Part shown: in pieces, positions 45,212 through 55,072 of the stretch
Position numbering within the stretch: the stretch's first letter is position 1
Layout of the letters: the number at the start of each line of letters is the position of its first letter
DNA from: an uncultured Mollicutes bacterium
GTDB lineage: Bacteria; Bacillota_I; Bacilli_A; ML615J-28; CAG-313
Assembly (NCBI GenBank): GCA_900548675.1
Contig: URLJ01000002.1
Coordinates: forward strand, 108,158-172,157
Reading direction: 5' to 3'
DNA length: 64,000 nt
Program-made: the position numbers and the translations under genes
The notes under the pieces: generated by a model
What the model saw: only the letters and a program-made list of their open reading frames with translations
Database searches by the model: none
Told to the model about the DNA's origin: nothing

Positions 45212-47368
45212 TTATGCTGTCTTTACTTTTAAAACTATCAAGGTCATATCATCTTTATCTTTTAACTTAGCATTAATTGCATAATTGATAATTTCATATG
45301 CAATTTTTTGAGGAGCATAATGTCTTATTGACTTAATTAATGATAGCAATTCTTCTGATGATTCGACATTTTCAAATATTCCATCACTACTCATCAAAAT
45401 TAAATCACCATTTTGAAGTTCATATTCAAAACTTTCAATTTGTTCATCTATTCCGAAAGGAAGATTTTTATTTTGAATCATTTCAACTTCTCCTGCTTGC
45501 TTTACAACAAAAGAAGTTGTTCCTCCCATTTTATAAAATCTTGCTTGACTCGTATACCTATTTATTTCGAGCAAATCTAATGTAGCATAACGTTCTAAAT
45601 AATCTTGAATAGCGTAAAATGAATTTAATATTTCTAAAGCTGTTGCTGAATCAAGATTTAGTTTTATTACATCCTCAACAAGATTAAGTGTCATATTACT
45701 TTCACAAAATGCGCTATAACCTTTACCCATACCATCTGATATCGCGCTAATAAATTTACCATTATTTAATTCTTTTATCAAATAATTATCTCCACATATA
45801 TTATTTCCCTCTGATGAAATTGTACCAAAGCCATATAAAACATCTAGTTTTATTTCGGGAAATACTTTGATATATACCGAGTGATTTAAATCTTTGTTAA
45901 AAGAAGTACTTATTTTTGATTCGAAAATAGTATCTCCAATATATTTAATGGAATCTTTAACTTTATCGTATTTATTATCTTTAATACCTATTTCAAAAAC
46001 AAAGTCGTTTTCAAAGTTTTTAATTACATCAAAGTATGTTATATCAAAACCATAAGCAATTAAGCGATTTTTGAAATCTAAAATTTGTTTTTCGGAAATT
46101 TCATTTTTAGATATCATATCAATTGCATACTTCCGCAAAGCTCCTGCCACTCCTGTTATTTGACCAATTAACGCATTATTGTTGTGAGTTGTGGTTTTAA
46201 AGTCTATTTGTTCGGCTAATTTACGTGTTGTATAATCTATTTCTTTATATTTAATACAAAAGCGTGTAAATTCTTTAAATTCATTACTTTGTGCTTCGCC
46301 TCTTAATAAAAGGTTCCGAAAATAGATATATATATTGGTTCGATACTTATTAAAGCATTCTGTTTGTTTATTGCACTTTACACAATGCGTCTGAACAATT
46401 ACTTTCATTGCATCACTTAATTTTTCATTATACTCGCTGGGGGTTTTAAAACTTTCTGCAAACTTGTCCAAAAAAGATGCAAATGATAAAACTTCATCAC
46501 TAGCTTTATCTATTACAGTTGTGTACATATTATCTCTAATAACTTCATCTGCCATATATGTTTTAACAATAATACTTTTGCATATTTCAAATAATACAGA
46601 AAGTGCCATTAATCCTATTAGATAATAATCATTGTATGTCGTTCTAGCGAGCAATGTTGCAGCTGAAAATACATTGATAATCATTAGTGGATAAATGAAA
46701 GGCAAATAATATATGGCACTAATAAAAGGGATAAAGATAGCTTCTTTTAAAGAAAAATAAAATATTCCCGCTATCATACTCATTACAGCATATAACATTG
46801 CATATATATTTTTATAACTAGTAGAAAAATACATTGCAAAATAAGCCGCTACAATAAAACCAATATTAAACCCCTTTATTGTGATGTTAGCACTAGAAGC
46901 AAAGGCCAAAAAAGCTATTAATATTTCTACATATACACTATTAAAGAAAACACTTTTTCTTTTTATTGATTCAATGAAATTACGTTCTAAATATAGATAT
47001 AATAATACGCTAATAAAAATAGATATTATAAATGCCCAACCGTTTTTAACACTTTTGTACGTTAGAAACCATGACATAATATCTAATAGTACTACAAAAC
47101 CATATATGTATATACCCTTATTCAATTTATTCATTATCCACAAGATAATAAGCACTACTATCATTAAGAGTGAAAATGGTATTAAGTATGTAAATCTTGT
47201 AAATGCCACTAACGATATAAGACCTAAAGTAGTAAAATAATAAATATTTTTTATATCTCTTATTAAGTAATATAATAATACTGGTATATATAAAGCAAAT
47301 CCAACATTAAACTTTACTGATAAAACGATAAAAAAAGCAATAACACACATGTTTATTTTTTTATACAT
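45212..47368 (-). CDS. spoIIE: Stage II sporulation protein E
   Basis: A 718-residue protein: about ten membrane helices (1-270), a linker with C-x-x-C pairs (CVKCNKQTECF near 340), and a PP2C-type phosphatase domain (about 510-715) with AISDGMGKGYSA (metal aspartate) and LMSSDGIFE. SpoIIE dephosphorylates SpoIIAA to switch on sigma F in the forespore. It is somewhat shorter than the 827-residue B. subtilis protein. Independent evidence of sporulation besides the SASP. Confidence 0.93.
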   Translation of the reverse strand: MYKKINMCVIAFFIVLSVKFNVGFALYIPVLLYYLIRDIKNIYYFTTLGLISLVAFTRFTYLIPFSLLMIVVLIILWIMNKLNKGIYIYGFVVLLDIMSWFLTYKSVKNGWAFIISIFISVLLYLYLERNFIESIKRKSVFFNSVYVEILIAFLAFASSANITIKGFNIGFIVAAYFAMYFSTSYKNIYAMLYAVMSMIAGIFYFSLKEAIFIPFISAIYYLPFIYPLMIINVFSAATLLARTTYNDYYLIGLMALSVLFEICKSIIVKTYMADEVIRDNMYTTVIDKASDEVLSFASFLDKFAESFKTPSEYNEKLSDAMKVIVQTHCVKCNKQTECFNKYRTNIYIYFRNLLLRGEAQSNEFKEFTRFCIKYKEIDYTTRKLAEQIDFKTTTHNNNALIGQITGVAGALRKYAIDMISKNEISEKQILDFKNRLIAYGFDITYFDVIKNFENDFVFEIGIKDNKYDKVKDSIKYIGDTIFESKISTSFNKDLNHSVYIKVFPEIKLDVLYGFGTISSEGNNICGDNYLIKELNNGKFISAISDGMGKGYSAFCESNMTLNLVEDVIKLNLDSATALEILNSFYAIQDYLERYATLDLLEINRYTSQARFYKMGGTTSFVVKQAGEVEMIQNKNLPFGIDEQIESFEYELQNGDLILMSSDGIFENVESSEELLSLIKSIRHYAPQKIAYEIINYAINAKLKDKDDMTLIVLKVKTA

Positions 47369-47436
47369 AAAAAAAGCTCCCTTTCTTCTAGAAATTATAC
47401 AATAATGTAATTTCTTTTTTTGTAGAAAAAAGGAAG

Positions 47437-48228
47437 TTATTTTATTTTTTTTAGTTTTTGTGATGAATGGTATTTTCCTTTAAAAATTAGCCATATCAAA
47501 TAAGCCCCTAAACTAAATGATAAAATATATAAAATGTAAGTGAAAAACCAATTTGTTTTAGCCTGTATTTCATCAAATACTAAGAATGTTGTTTGATAAT
47601 ATGGACTAAATGTTAAAGCGCTAAATTTAACACCTTTAGGATTTAGTATAGGATAAGCTACTATATTAGAAATTAATGCTACTACAACAACGATTAAAAA
47701 GACCATTATGCCTCTAATGAGCATTTTATAATCGCTACCTATTCTTCTTTGATTACCTATAAAAATACCTATCACAACTTGCATACTATGCCAAAGAATA
47801 GTATGAATATTAAGGGATAATCTATTAGTAAAGACGACCAAAGGGACACATATGACAAGACCTCCTGCCAATAGCCCATATGTCGCGATGAATGTATAAC
47901 CAGCCGTTTTAACTTTTTCATTTTTTATAAAAGGACATATTAAAGCAACATACATCGGAACACTACAAAATTGATATGGAAAATATGACCAACCATAAAT
48001 GCCATCATTTAATATATATGTCATATATAATTGCTTATATATTTCTAGTACTAAAATAAAAAGGCCATACAAAAGAACTATCATATCAGCTTTTTTATTT
48101 GTTACCTTTTTAGCAGTTTTAGATGCGATTAAAGATAAGAATAAAGTAAAAAGTACCGCAAAAAGATGGGTAAGACCCCCTACAGAGGGAGTCTTTACTA
48201 CATAATCAGTCCACTTTAAGAAACTCAT
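47437..48228 (-). CDS. YwaF-family integral membrane protein
   Basis: A 263-residue protein with seven or eight membrane segments. WSYFPYQFCSVPMYVAL and NIHTILWHSMQVVIGIF match the YwaF (TIGR02206) pattern. It overlaps the DUF951 gene by 4 bases (ATGA) and is the last gene of the mnmG-rsmG-soj block. Function is unknown; a longer relative is at 17600. Confidence 0.8.
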   Translation of the reverse strand: MSFLKWTDYVVKTPSVGGLTHLFAVLFTLFLSLIASKTAKKVTNKKADMIVLLYGLFILVLEIYKQLYMTYILNDGIYGWSYFPYQFCSVPMYVALICPFIKNEKVKTAGYTFIATYGLLAGGLVICVPLVVFTNRLSLNIHTILWHSMQVVIGIFIGNQRRIGSDYKMLIRGIMVFLIVVVVALISNIVAYPILNPKGVKFSALTFSPYYQTTFLVFDEIQAKTNWFFTYILYILSFSLGAYLIWLIFKGKYHSSQKLKKIK

Positions 48229-48416
48229 TTGACACCTTGTTTATTGCTTAATCTTTTTTTAACATCAAGCCGTGTTATCATAATTAATCTTTTACATGTT
48301 GTACATTCAAGTTTAAAATCTACACCTATCCTTTTGACTTCCCACTCATAACCCCCACAAGGGTGAGGTTTCTTGAATCTAATAATATCTCCTACTTTTA
48401 TTTCTGATGTTTCCAT
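48225..48416 (-). CDS. DUF951 protein
   Basis: A 63-residue protein with the DUF951 pattern KVGDIIRFKKPHPCGGYEWEVKRIGVDFKL and CTTCKRLIMITR. It overlaps the mscS gene by one base (TAATG). In many Firmicutes DUF951 lies between mscS and ychF near the origin, and here it is followed by ywaF instead. Function is not known. Confidence 0.88.
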   Translation of the reverse strand: METSEIKVGDIIRFKKPHPCGGYEWEVKRIGVDFKLECTTCKRLIMITRLDVKKRLSNKQGVK

Positions 48417-49462
48417 TATTGTTTTTCTTCTTTCTTATCGCTAAATGTTACAACCATTTGTGGGAAAGGTATTTCAATATTATTTTCATCAAGTATCTTT
48501 TTAATTTCTTGGCGAAGTTGTCTTTCTACTCCATATTGACACTCACTAACCGTTGTAGCCGTAACAAGCATTCTTACTCCGCTATCATCAAGTCCTGAAA
48601 CACCTGAAACTTTAGGGGATGTTAATACATATTCATTATTTTCCATTCGCGAAGGTAAATTATTGTTTACTAAATCTGTTACAAGTGCTACATCTTCTTT
48701 GTAGGCTATTGAAAATTCAACAACTGCTATACTATTATTCAAAGAATAATTTATGACTTCGGTGATGTTTCCGTTAGCAATTATTTTTACTTCATTTTTC
48801 CAACTTTTAATTTTTGTAGTTTTTAAACCAATATCGATGACTTCACCTTTAAAACCACCGATATCAACAATATCACCAACATCAAAGTGTCTTTCAAAAA
48901 TAATAAAAATACCACTAATAAAATCTCCAATTAATTTTTGAGCGCCAAGTCCTATAACAACACTGGCAATTCCAAGTCCTGCAAGCATAGGTCTAACGTT
49001 TATTCCCCATATTGCAAGAATAATTATACCATCTATTATATAAACAAAATATCTAATAAAACTCATTATCACTTTTGACAATGTTCTACGACGTTTTTCA
49101 TATTCTTTTCCTAATTTACTAGTTTTGTTGATAATTATTTTAAGTGTATTGTAAACCGTAACGCTAATAAAAATGGTAAAAGCACATTTAATTATATTGT
49201 TCGTTTCATCCGCAATAGCCTCAAAAATTTCTTTTAAAGGCTTTTTAAAATCAATATATCCGCCAAAATAAAGGATGAAAAGTGTGGCTGATAATAAGAA
49301 CACTATATTAATTAAAAAATTGATAATAGACGCCTTTTTACTATTTTTCTCCTTAAATATTTGATTTTTAATATATATTAAGAAAAAATACACAATAACT
49401 ATGCATACACATATAATAGTGGACAGTGATGCATTTTCAACTGGTTTTGTCAATAACATCAT
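48416..49462 (-). CDS. MscS-type mechanosensitive channel
   Basis: A 348-residue channel protein: four membrane helices, the pore-lining helix MLAGLGIASVVIGLGAQKLIGDFISG, and the beta domain FERHFDVGDIVDIGGFKGEVIDIGLKTT. It would open under membrane tension on osmotic downshock. The start ATG follows AGGAGTAAAAT. Gene is 10 bases after soj. Confidence 0.92.
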   Translation of the reverse strand: MMLLTKPVENASLSTIICVCIVIVYFFLIYIKNQIFKEKNSKKASIINFLINIVFLLSATLFILYFGGYIDFKKPLKEIFEAIADETNNIIKCAFTIFISVTVYNTLKIIINKTSKLGKEYEKRRRTLSKVIMSFIRYFVYIIDGIIILAIWGINVRPMLAGLGIASVVIGLGAQKLIGDFISGIFIIFERHFDVGDIVDIGGFKGEVIDIGLKTTKIKSWKNEVKIIANGNITEVINYSLNNSIAVVEFSIAYKEDVALVTDLVNNNLPSRMENNEYVLTSPKVSGVSGLDDSGVRMLVTATTVSECQYGVERQLRQEIKKILDENNIEIPFPQMVVTFSDKKEEKQ

Positions 49463-49472
49463 ATTTTACTCC

Positions 49473-50225
49473 TTACTGGTTGGCTAAAATTTCTTTCGCT
49501 AATTCCCGATATTCTTTTGAGCCTCTTGAATTAAAAGAAAATTGAATTACTGTCTTTCCGTACATAGGTGCTTCTTGAATGTGACTAGAAGTACTGATAA
49601 TCGTTTTAAATGTTTTATTAGGGAACATAAATTTAACCTTTTCCATTATTGTATATCCAAAGGTATTACGATTATCAAGTTTTGTTAAAAGAATACCTTC
49701 AATATCTAATTTCTTTATTTGTTGTACTTCACTAATCTTATGAATCATCTGTGTCAAAGCATCATATGCATAGAATCCGCATTCCACAGGTACAATAACT
49801 GAATCACTCGCATATAAGGCGTTGTCAACTGCTAAACCTAGTGATGGTGGACAATCGATCAAAATAAAGTCATACTCATCTTTAATATTTTCCAAACTTT
49901 TGGCAAGCAAATATTCTTTTGAATAAGCATCATAAAGTATTCTTTCTGCTTCCGCCAATCTAATTGATGCTGGTATTAAATGTAGGTTTTCTACTGATGT
50001 TTTTAAAATTGCATCTTCAACTGGCATTCCTTTTAAAACATCAACAATATCATACTTTATGTTTTCTCTAGCAATACCCAAACTTATTGTAGCATTAGCT
50101 TGTTGATCAAAATCAACTATTAATATTTTTTTATTTTCTAGAGCGAGACTAGCACCTAAATTAATCGTGGTGGTAGTTTTTCCTACTCCTCCTTTTTGAT
50201 TTACTATTGATATTATTTTACCCAT
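49473..50225 (-). CDS. soj: Chromosome partitioning ATPase ParA/Soj
   Basis: A 250-residue ParA ATPase with the deviant Walker A KGGVGKTTTTINLGASLA and Walker B FILIDCPPSLG. It acts in DNA segregation and in timing of initiation through DnaA. It follows rsmG by 11 bases, as in most Firmicutes. The usual parB/spo0J gene does not follow; mscS does. Confidence 0.93.
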   Translation of the reverse strand: MGKIISIVNQKGGVGKTTTTINLGASLALENKKILIVDFDQQANATISLGIARENIKYDIVDVLKGMPVEDAILKTSVENLHLIPASIRLAEAERILYDAYSKEYLLAKSLENIKDEYDFILIDCPPSLGLAVDNALYASDSVIVPVECGFYAYDALTQMIHKISEVQQIKKLDIEGILLTKLDNRNTFGYTIMEKVKFMFPNKTFKTIISTSSHIQEAPMYGKTVIQFSFNSRGSKEYRELAKEILANQ

Positions 50226-50236
50226 AACTAATCACC

Positions 50237-50920
50237 TTATAATGGTTGTTTTTTTATTTTAGAATAATGTCTTGGATATATAGGTGGTGTTTCTTTAACT
50301 TTTATAATATCTATGATTACATGACTTCCTTGATCATTTGGTAATTCATATTGGTAAAGATTAAATATTTTGCAACCTAATACATTTAACGCATTTTTAC
50401 TAGCTTCTATTTCAGTTTCATAGTTTTGCCCCTTTAAGGCATATATATGTCCACCAACATTTACTAATGGGGCACTAAGTTCTAAAATAACACTCAATGA
50501 AGCTACAGCTCGCGATGTTGCTGCATCGTATTTGTTAACAAGTGTTTTTTGAAAATCTTCAGCCCTTTGAGGGATGACATCTATTTTCTCTAATTTTAAT
50601 TCGTTTATTACTTTGTTAAGAAAATTAACTCTTTTCAGCGTCGGTTCTAAAAGTGTTATATTAATATCTGGTGAACTTATCTTAAGAGGAATTCCGGGAA
50701 ACCCCGCTCCAGAACCAATATCGATAATATTTTTTATTTCCTTACTTATTACTTTATTTAAATTTAGGCAATCATAAAAATGTTTGATATATATACCTTC
50801 TAAATCCGTTATGGCTGTTAAGTTAACTTTTTTATTTTCGTTTTGTAACATCACAGCATAAGTAGCTAACTTACTTAACGCATCCTCAGATAAATTAAAA
50901 GGTAATAAATAATTATGCAT
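50237..50920 (-). CDS. rsmG: 16S rRNA (guanine527-N7) methyltransferase
   Basis: A 227-residue SAM-dependent methylase with motif [18 protein letters not shown] and a following DINITLLEP acidic position. RsmG methylates G527 in the 16S 530 loop. It overlaps the end of mnmG by 8 bases. Confidence 0.95.
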   Translation of the reverse strand: MHNYLLPFNLSEDALSKLATYAVMLQNENKKVNLTAITDLEGIYIKHFYDCLNLNKVISKEIKNIIDIGSGAGFPGIPLKISSPDINITLLEPTLKRVNFLNKVINELKLEKIDVIPQRAEDFQKTLVNKYDAATSRAVASLSVILELSAPLVNVGGHIYALKGQNYETEIEASKNALNVLGCKIFNLYQYELPNDQGSHVIIDIIKVKETPPIYPRHYSKIKKQPL

Positions 50921-52829
50921 TTTTCTTCCTACTTTCTAAATAGACTAATAATATTGCGATATCACTAGGATTTACTCCACTAATTCGCATTGCTTGTGAA
51001 ACAGTAAGAGGACGAACCTTATTTAATTTTTCTCTTGCTTCACTGGCAATATTAGGAATGTCATTATAATCTATATTATTTGGTATTTTACGTGTTTCTA
51101 ATTTCAATACTTTAGAAGCGTCTTTTATTGCTTTATCAATATATCCTTGATATTTTACTTCAATATCTAATTGTTCTATCATTTCTTGATTATCTAGATA
51201 TGGTGGGATAGTAAAGTTGAAATCTTCAATTTTTAATATTTGAACTAAATCCAAAATGTTTTTAAAACTAACTTCTGGTCGCTTCATTAAATCTATTCCA
51301 CTGATACCATCGTGTAAAGGAGTAGATGGTATTTTTTCTAAATATTCATTGACACCAGCCTTCGGTGTTATTTTTAATTCCTTTAACTGTTCTTTTACAG
51401 TTTTTAAAATTGATATTTTAGTTAAAAAATGATTATATCTTTCTTCCTTTAATAAACCTACAGCGTATCCATATTTGCTTAGGCGTTGATCAGCGTTGTC
51501 ATGACGTAATAATAAACGATACTCAGCCCTAGAAGTTAACATTCTATATGGATCAATTACTCCTTTTGTAACAATATCATCAATTAAAACTCCGATATAG
51601 GCTTCATTTCTTTTTAGGATTAGTGGTTCTTTCCCCTGAAGTTTTAAACTAGCATTAATACCTGCAATTAAGCCTTGAGCAGCAGCTTCTTCATAACCAC
51701 TTGTTCCATTGACTTGTCCTGCAAAAAATAAGTTTTCAACACGTTTTGCTTCAAGACTTGGGTACAATTCTAAAGGATCTACTGCATCATATTCAATTGC
51801 GTAAGCATATTTTACAACTTCAGCTTTCTCAAAGCCAGGGAGAGTTTTAAGCATTAAATCTTGAACATATATAGGCATACTAGTAGAAAAGCCTTGAATA
51901 TATGTTAATTCATTATCTTTTGATAATGGTTCTAAAAATATTTGATGCTTATCTTTATCTTTAAATCTTACTATTTTGTCTTCTATTGAGGGACAATATC
52001 TAGGTCCAATACCTTCGACAATTCCAGAATACATACTAGATTCATTTAAATGTTCTAATATTACTCTTTTTGTTTCTTCTGTTGTATAAGTCAAGTAACA
52101 AGGCACTTGCTCGTCAAATGGTAGCAATTTAGATTTATCACTTTCGTAACTAAATGATAAAGGAAGATTGGTTCCTGGTTCAAGTTTACTTTTTGAAAAA
52201 TCAATTGTAGATGTTTTAATTCTAGCAGGTGTTCCTGTTTTTAATCTTAACAAATGAAATCCTAAACTCTTAAGGCTTTTAGACATTCCATAGTTAGTTT
52301 TTTCTCCATCTGGGCCACTCTTTGTAGTAGTAGTGCCTCTTAGAATTCTCGATGATAAAAACGTGCCTGTCGCGATGACAACAGCAGATGTTTCAATATA
52401 CTCACCATTTTCTAGTGTAAGGCCTTTTATTCTTCCATCACTTACTGTTAATGAATCAGCTAAGGCTACTTCAATATCAAGATTTTTTTCGCCTTCTAAC
52501 ACCTTCCGCATATATATACCATAGGCTTCTTTATCCGATTGAACTCTTAAAGCCCTTACTGCAGGACCTTTAGAAAGATTAAGCATTTTGAATTGTAAAG
52601 CAGTCGCATCTGCCGCTTTTCCCATTTCTCCACCTAATGCATCAATTTCTCGTACTAAAATCCCTTTAGCAGGTCCTCCTATCGAAGGATTGCAGGGCAT
52701 ATTACCTATTCTATTTAGGTTACCACAAAGGATCAAAGTATTCATGCCTGTTCTAGCACTCGCTAGAGCTGCTTCTATACCAGCATGTCCTGCGCCTATT
52801 ATTACTATATCATATTTTTCTTTATGCAT
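50913..52829 (-). CDS. mnmG: tRNA uridine-5-carboxymethylaminomethyl synthesis enzyme
   Basis: A 638-residue FAD enzyme: dinucleotide motif [20 protein letters not shown] at the N-terminus, [13 protein letters not shown], a cysteine in YCPSIEDKI, and the C-terminal helical domain with [12 protein letters not shown] and [11 protein letters not shown]. It modifies U34 with MnmE. Its partner MnmE is not in the window. Confidence 0.96.
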   Translation of the reverse strand: MHKEKYDIVIIGAGHAGIEAALASARTGMNTLILCGNLNRIGNMPCNPSIGGPAKGILVREIDALGGEMGKAADATALQFKMLNLSKGPAVRALRVQSDKEAYGIYMRKVLEGEKNLDIEVALADSLTVSDGRIKGLTLENGEYIETSAVVIATGTFLSSRILRGTTTTKSGPDGEKTNYGMSKSLKSLGFHLLRLKTGTPARIKTSTIDFSKSKLEPGTNLPLSFSYESDKSKLLPFDEQVPCYLTYTTEETKRVILEHLNESSMYSGIVEGIGPRYCPSIEDKIVRFKDKDKHQIFLEPLSKDNELTYIQGFSTSMPIYVQDLMLKTLPGFEKAEVVKYAYAIEYDAVDPLELYPSLEAKRVENLFFAGQVNGTSGYEEAAAQGLIAGINASLKLQGKEPLILKRNEAYIGVLIDDIVTKGVIDPYRMLTSRAEYRLLLRHDNADQRLSKYGYAVGLLKEERYNHFLTKISILKTVKEQLKELKITPKAGVNEYLEKIPSTPLHDGISGIDLMKRPEVSFKNILDLVQILKIEDFNFTIPPYLDNQEMIEQLDIEVKYQGYIDKAIKDASKVLKLETRKIPNNIDYNDIPNIASEAREKLNKVRPLTVSQAMRISGVNPSDIAILLVYLESRKKNA

Positions 52830-52918
52830 TATAACACCACAATTCTATATTTCTTTATTATTAGTCTTATTATATCATATTTCACTTTTTTTAACTAAAA
52901 AATGATATAAAATATTAA

Positions 52919-52941
52919 AAGGCGTGCTTAAGCTACGCCTT
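52919..52941 (-). terminator. Terminator of pduL
   Basis: Stem AAGGCGT/ACGCCTT with an inner CTTAAG core, followed by a T-rich run on the minus strand. Confidence 0.65.
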
Positions 52942-52947
52942 CTTAAC

Positions 52948-53523
52948 TTATTTTACAATTACACCTTTAGTGTTGCTGTTTACTAAACCAGCATTAGATT
53001 CATCAGTATCAATATGCATAGCAAGAGCATAACTATCGCTAACTCTTACAACAACATCGCCAAATACTAAATTACGACCTACTGTATCAATTTTAACACT
53101 TACGATATCTTTATCTTTTACACCTAATTCAAGAGCGTCCTTAACAGTTGCATGGATGTGACGTTTAGCTACAATTACACCTTCTGCTATTTCAAGTTCA
53201 CCACAAGGACCTACTAATTTACATCCAGGTGTTCCTTTTAAATCTCCTGATTCTCTTACAACGATTGGTAATCCGATGCTTCTTGCATCTGTTGCACTCA
53301 ATTCAACTTGATTATCTTTACGGAAAGGGCCTAATATTGACACACCTGCAATGCTCTTTTTAGGACCTACTACCTCTACCCTTTGTTCACTAGCGAATTG
53401 CCCTGGTTGTGACAAATACTTTTTAACTGTTAATTCTGCACCGCTTCCAAACAATACTTCGAAAGCTTCCTTAGTTAAATGAACATGGCGCGCAGAAGTT
53501 TCAACGATAAACTCTTTTGACAT
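52948..53523 (-). CDS. pduL: PduL-type phosphate acyltransferase
   Basis: A 191-residue enzyme that exchanges CoA and phosphate on short acyl groups. Zinc-binding histidines are in ETSARHVHLTKEAF and AKRHIHATVKDA, with GGPxR-type core segments. No microcompartment shell genes are near, so it probably serves as a housekeeping phosphotransacetylase for acetate metabolism, as in many gut Firmicutes. That is inference. Ribosome site GGAGGTAACAT. Confidence 0.9.
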   Translation of the reverse strand: MSKEFIVETSARHVHLTKEAFEVLFGSGAELTVKKYLSQPGQFASEQRVEVVGPKKSIAGVSILGPFRKDNQVELSATDARSIGLPIVVRESGDLKGTPGCKLVGPCGELEIAEGVIVAKRHIHATVKDALELGVKDKDIVSVKIDTVGRNLVFGDVVVRVSDSYALAMHIDTDESNAGLVNSNTKGVIVK

Positions 53524-53688
53524 ATGTTACCTCCAAATATATATGTATCTTAAATCTATGGTTATTATACTACTTCTTATATCATTAGTCAAATAATCAG
53601 CAAAAGCAGTTTTGTTTTTTTAAATTTGTGATATAATTATTAATGAACTGTTATACAAAACATATTACTTCTTTTAAGGGAGGATATC

Positions 53689-54990
53689 ATGAAATTAGGT
53701 ATTATTTCACTTGGCTGTGCTAAAAATCTTGTAGATAGTGAACTCTTTTTAGGACTTGCCAAAAAATATGGATTAGAAATAACTAATAAAATAAAAGATG
53801 CAGACATTATAGCCATCAATACGTGTGGCTTTATTTTACCCGCAAAACAAGAATCAATCGATACAATAATTGAAATGCTTGATTATCAAAAAGATGGAAA
53901 AATAATTATTGTTATGGGATGTCTTGTTGAACGTTACTTAAATGAACTAAAGCAAGAAATACCCGAAGTAGATTATTTTATTCCAATTAAAGATTACGGC
54001 AATCTTGATAAAATATTTAGTAAAATAACTTCTACAAATTTATCAGAGCACTTAGAATACACTTCAAGAATTATTGCCACTAATAAAGGTGCAGGATATT
54101 TAAGAATTGGTGAAGGGTGCAATAATCGTTGTGCATATTGTGCCATTCCTCTAATTAGAGGAAATTATGTAAGTAGAACTTTTGATAGTTTAATTTCGGA
54201 AGCAAAATACCTTGCCGAAAATGGTGTCGTTGAACTAACATTAATAGCCCAAGATACTACCAGATATGGCTCAGATATGAATGATATGTCACTTGCAAAA
54301 TTGCTCAAAGCGCTAGAAGGATTAAATCTTTTTAAAGTTATACGCGTATTATATTTATACCCTGATGAAATTACTGATGAATTGATTAAAGTAATGACTA
54401 CAAGTAATGTCATCATTCCTTACTTTGATATACCTATTCAACATGCCAGCAACAAAATCTTAAAGGCTATGAATAGAAGAGGGACTAAAGAAGAATTATA
54501 TACCCTATTTGAAAAGATTCGTTCAAGTAATCCGGACGCTGTAATTAGAACTACATTAATTGTTGGTTTCCCTGGTGAGACAAGTGAAGATTTTGAAGAA
54601 CTTCTCAACTTAGTAAATGATATAAAATTTGATCATTTAGGGGTTTTTGAATATTCTGATGAAGACGATACAAAAGCTTTTCATATGACACCAAAAATAA
54701 CTGATGAAGTAAAACATGAAAGATTTGAAAAAATAATGACAACACAGCAGAAAATATCATTAGGAAAAAATACACAACTTGTCGGCAAAACTTTTGAGAG
54801 TTTACTAGTTAAACCTTTAAATACTGATACTTATCTATTTAGAGCTTATTTTGAAGCCCCTGATGATTCGGATGGTTATATTAAGGTGAAAATAAACGAT
54901 AAGAACAATTTAATAATGGGAGAGTATTATAAGGTGAAAATCACCAAGGCTATGCCTTATGATTTAGAAGGAGAACTTCAAGATATATAA
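53689..54990 (+). CDS. rimO: Ribosomal protein S12 methylthiotransferase
   Basis: A 433-residue radical-SAM enzyme adding a methylthio group to S12 Asp89. UPF0004 domain GCAKNLVDSELFLG (with cysteines at its cluster), radical-SAM motif CNNRCAYCAIP (CxxxCxxC) and a TRAM domain at the C-terminal end (FESLLVKPLNTDTY). It is separate from neighbouring genes by a terminator. Confidence 0.94.
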   Translation: MKLGIISLGCAKNLVDSELFLGLAKKYGLEITNKIKDADIIAINTCGFILPAKQESIDTIIEMLDYQKDGKIIIVMGCLVERYLNELKQEIPEVDYFIPIKDYGNLDKIFSKITSTNLSEHLEYTSRIIATNKGAGYLRIGEGCNNRCAYCAIPLIRGNYVSRTFDSLISEAKYLAENGVVELTLIAQDTTRYGSDMNDMSLAKLLKALEGLNLFKVIRVLYLYPDEITDELIKVMTTSNVIIPYFDIPIQHASNKILKAMNRRGTKEELYTLFEKIRSSNPDAVIRTTLIVGFPGETSEDFEELLNLVNDIKFDHLGVFEYSDEDDTKAFHMTPKITDEVKHERFEKIMTTQQKISLGKNTQLVGKTFESLLVKPLNTDTYLFRAYFEAPDDSDGYIKVKINDKNNLIMGEYYKVKITKAMPYDLEGELQDI

Positions 54991-54998
54991 AATATTTT

Positions 54999-55032
54999 AA
55001 AAAACACATTAGAATTCTAATGTGTTTTTTTT
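54999..55032. terminator. Bidirectional terminator
   Basis: Stem AAAAAACACATTAGAATTC/TAATGTGTTTTTTTT between rimO and the DUF2779 gene. Confidence 0.85.
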
Positions 55033-55072
55033 AACTTATTCATTTGTAACAAGCATATTCATATAGTGTGTG

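Noticed and set aside
52948..53523. PduL considered as a marker of a propanediol microcompartment
   Set aside because: No shell protein or diol dehydratase genes are near; single-gene phosphotransacetylase is more likely.
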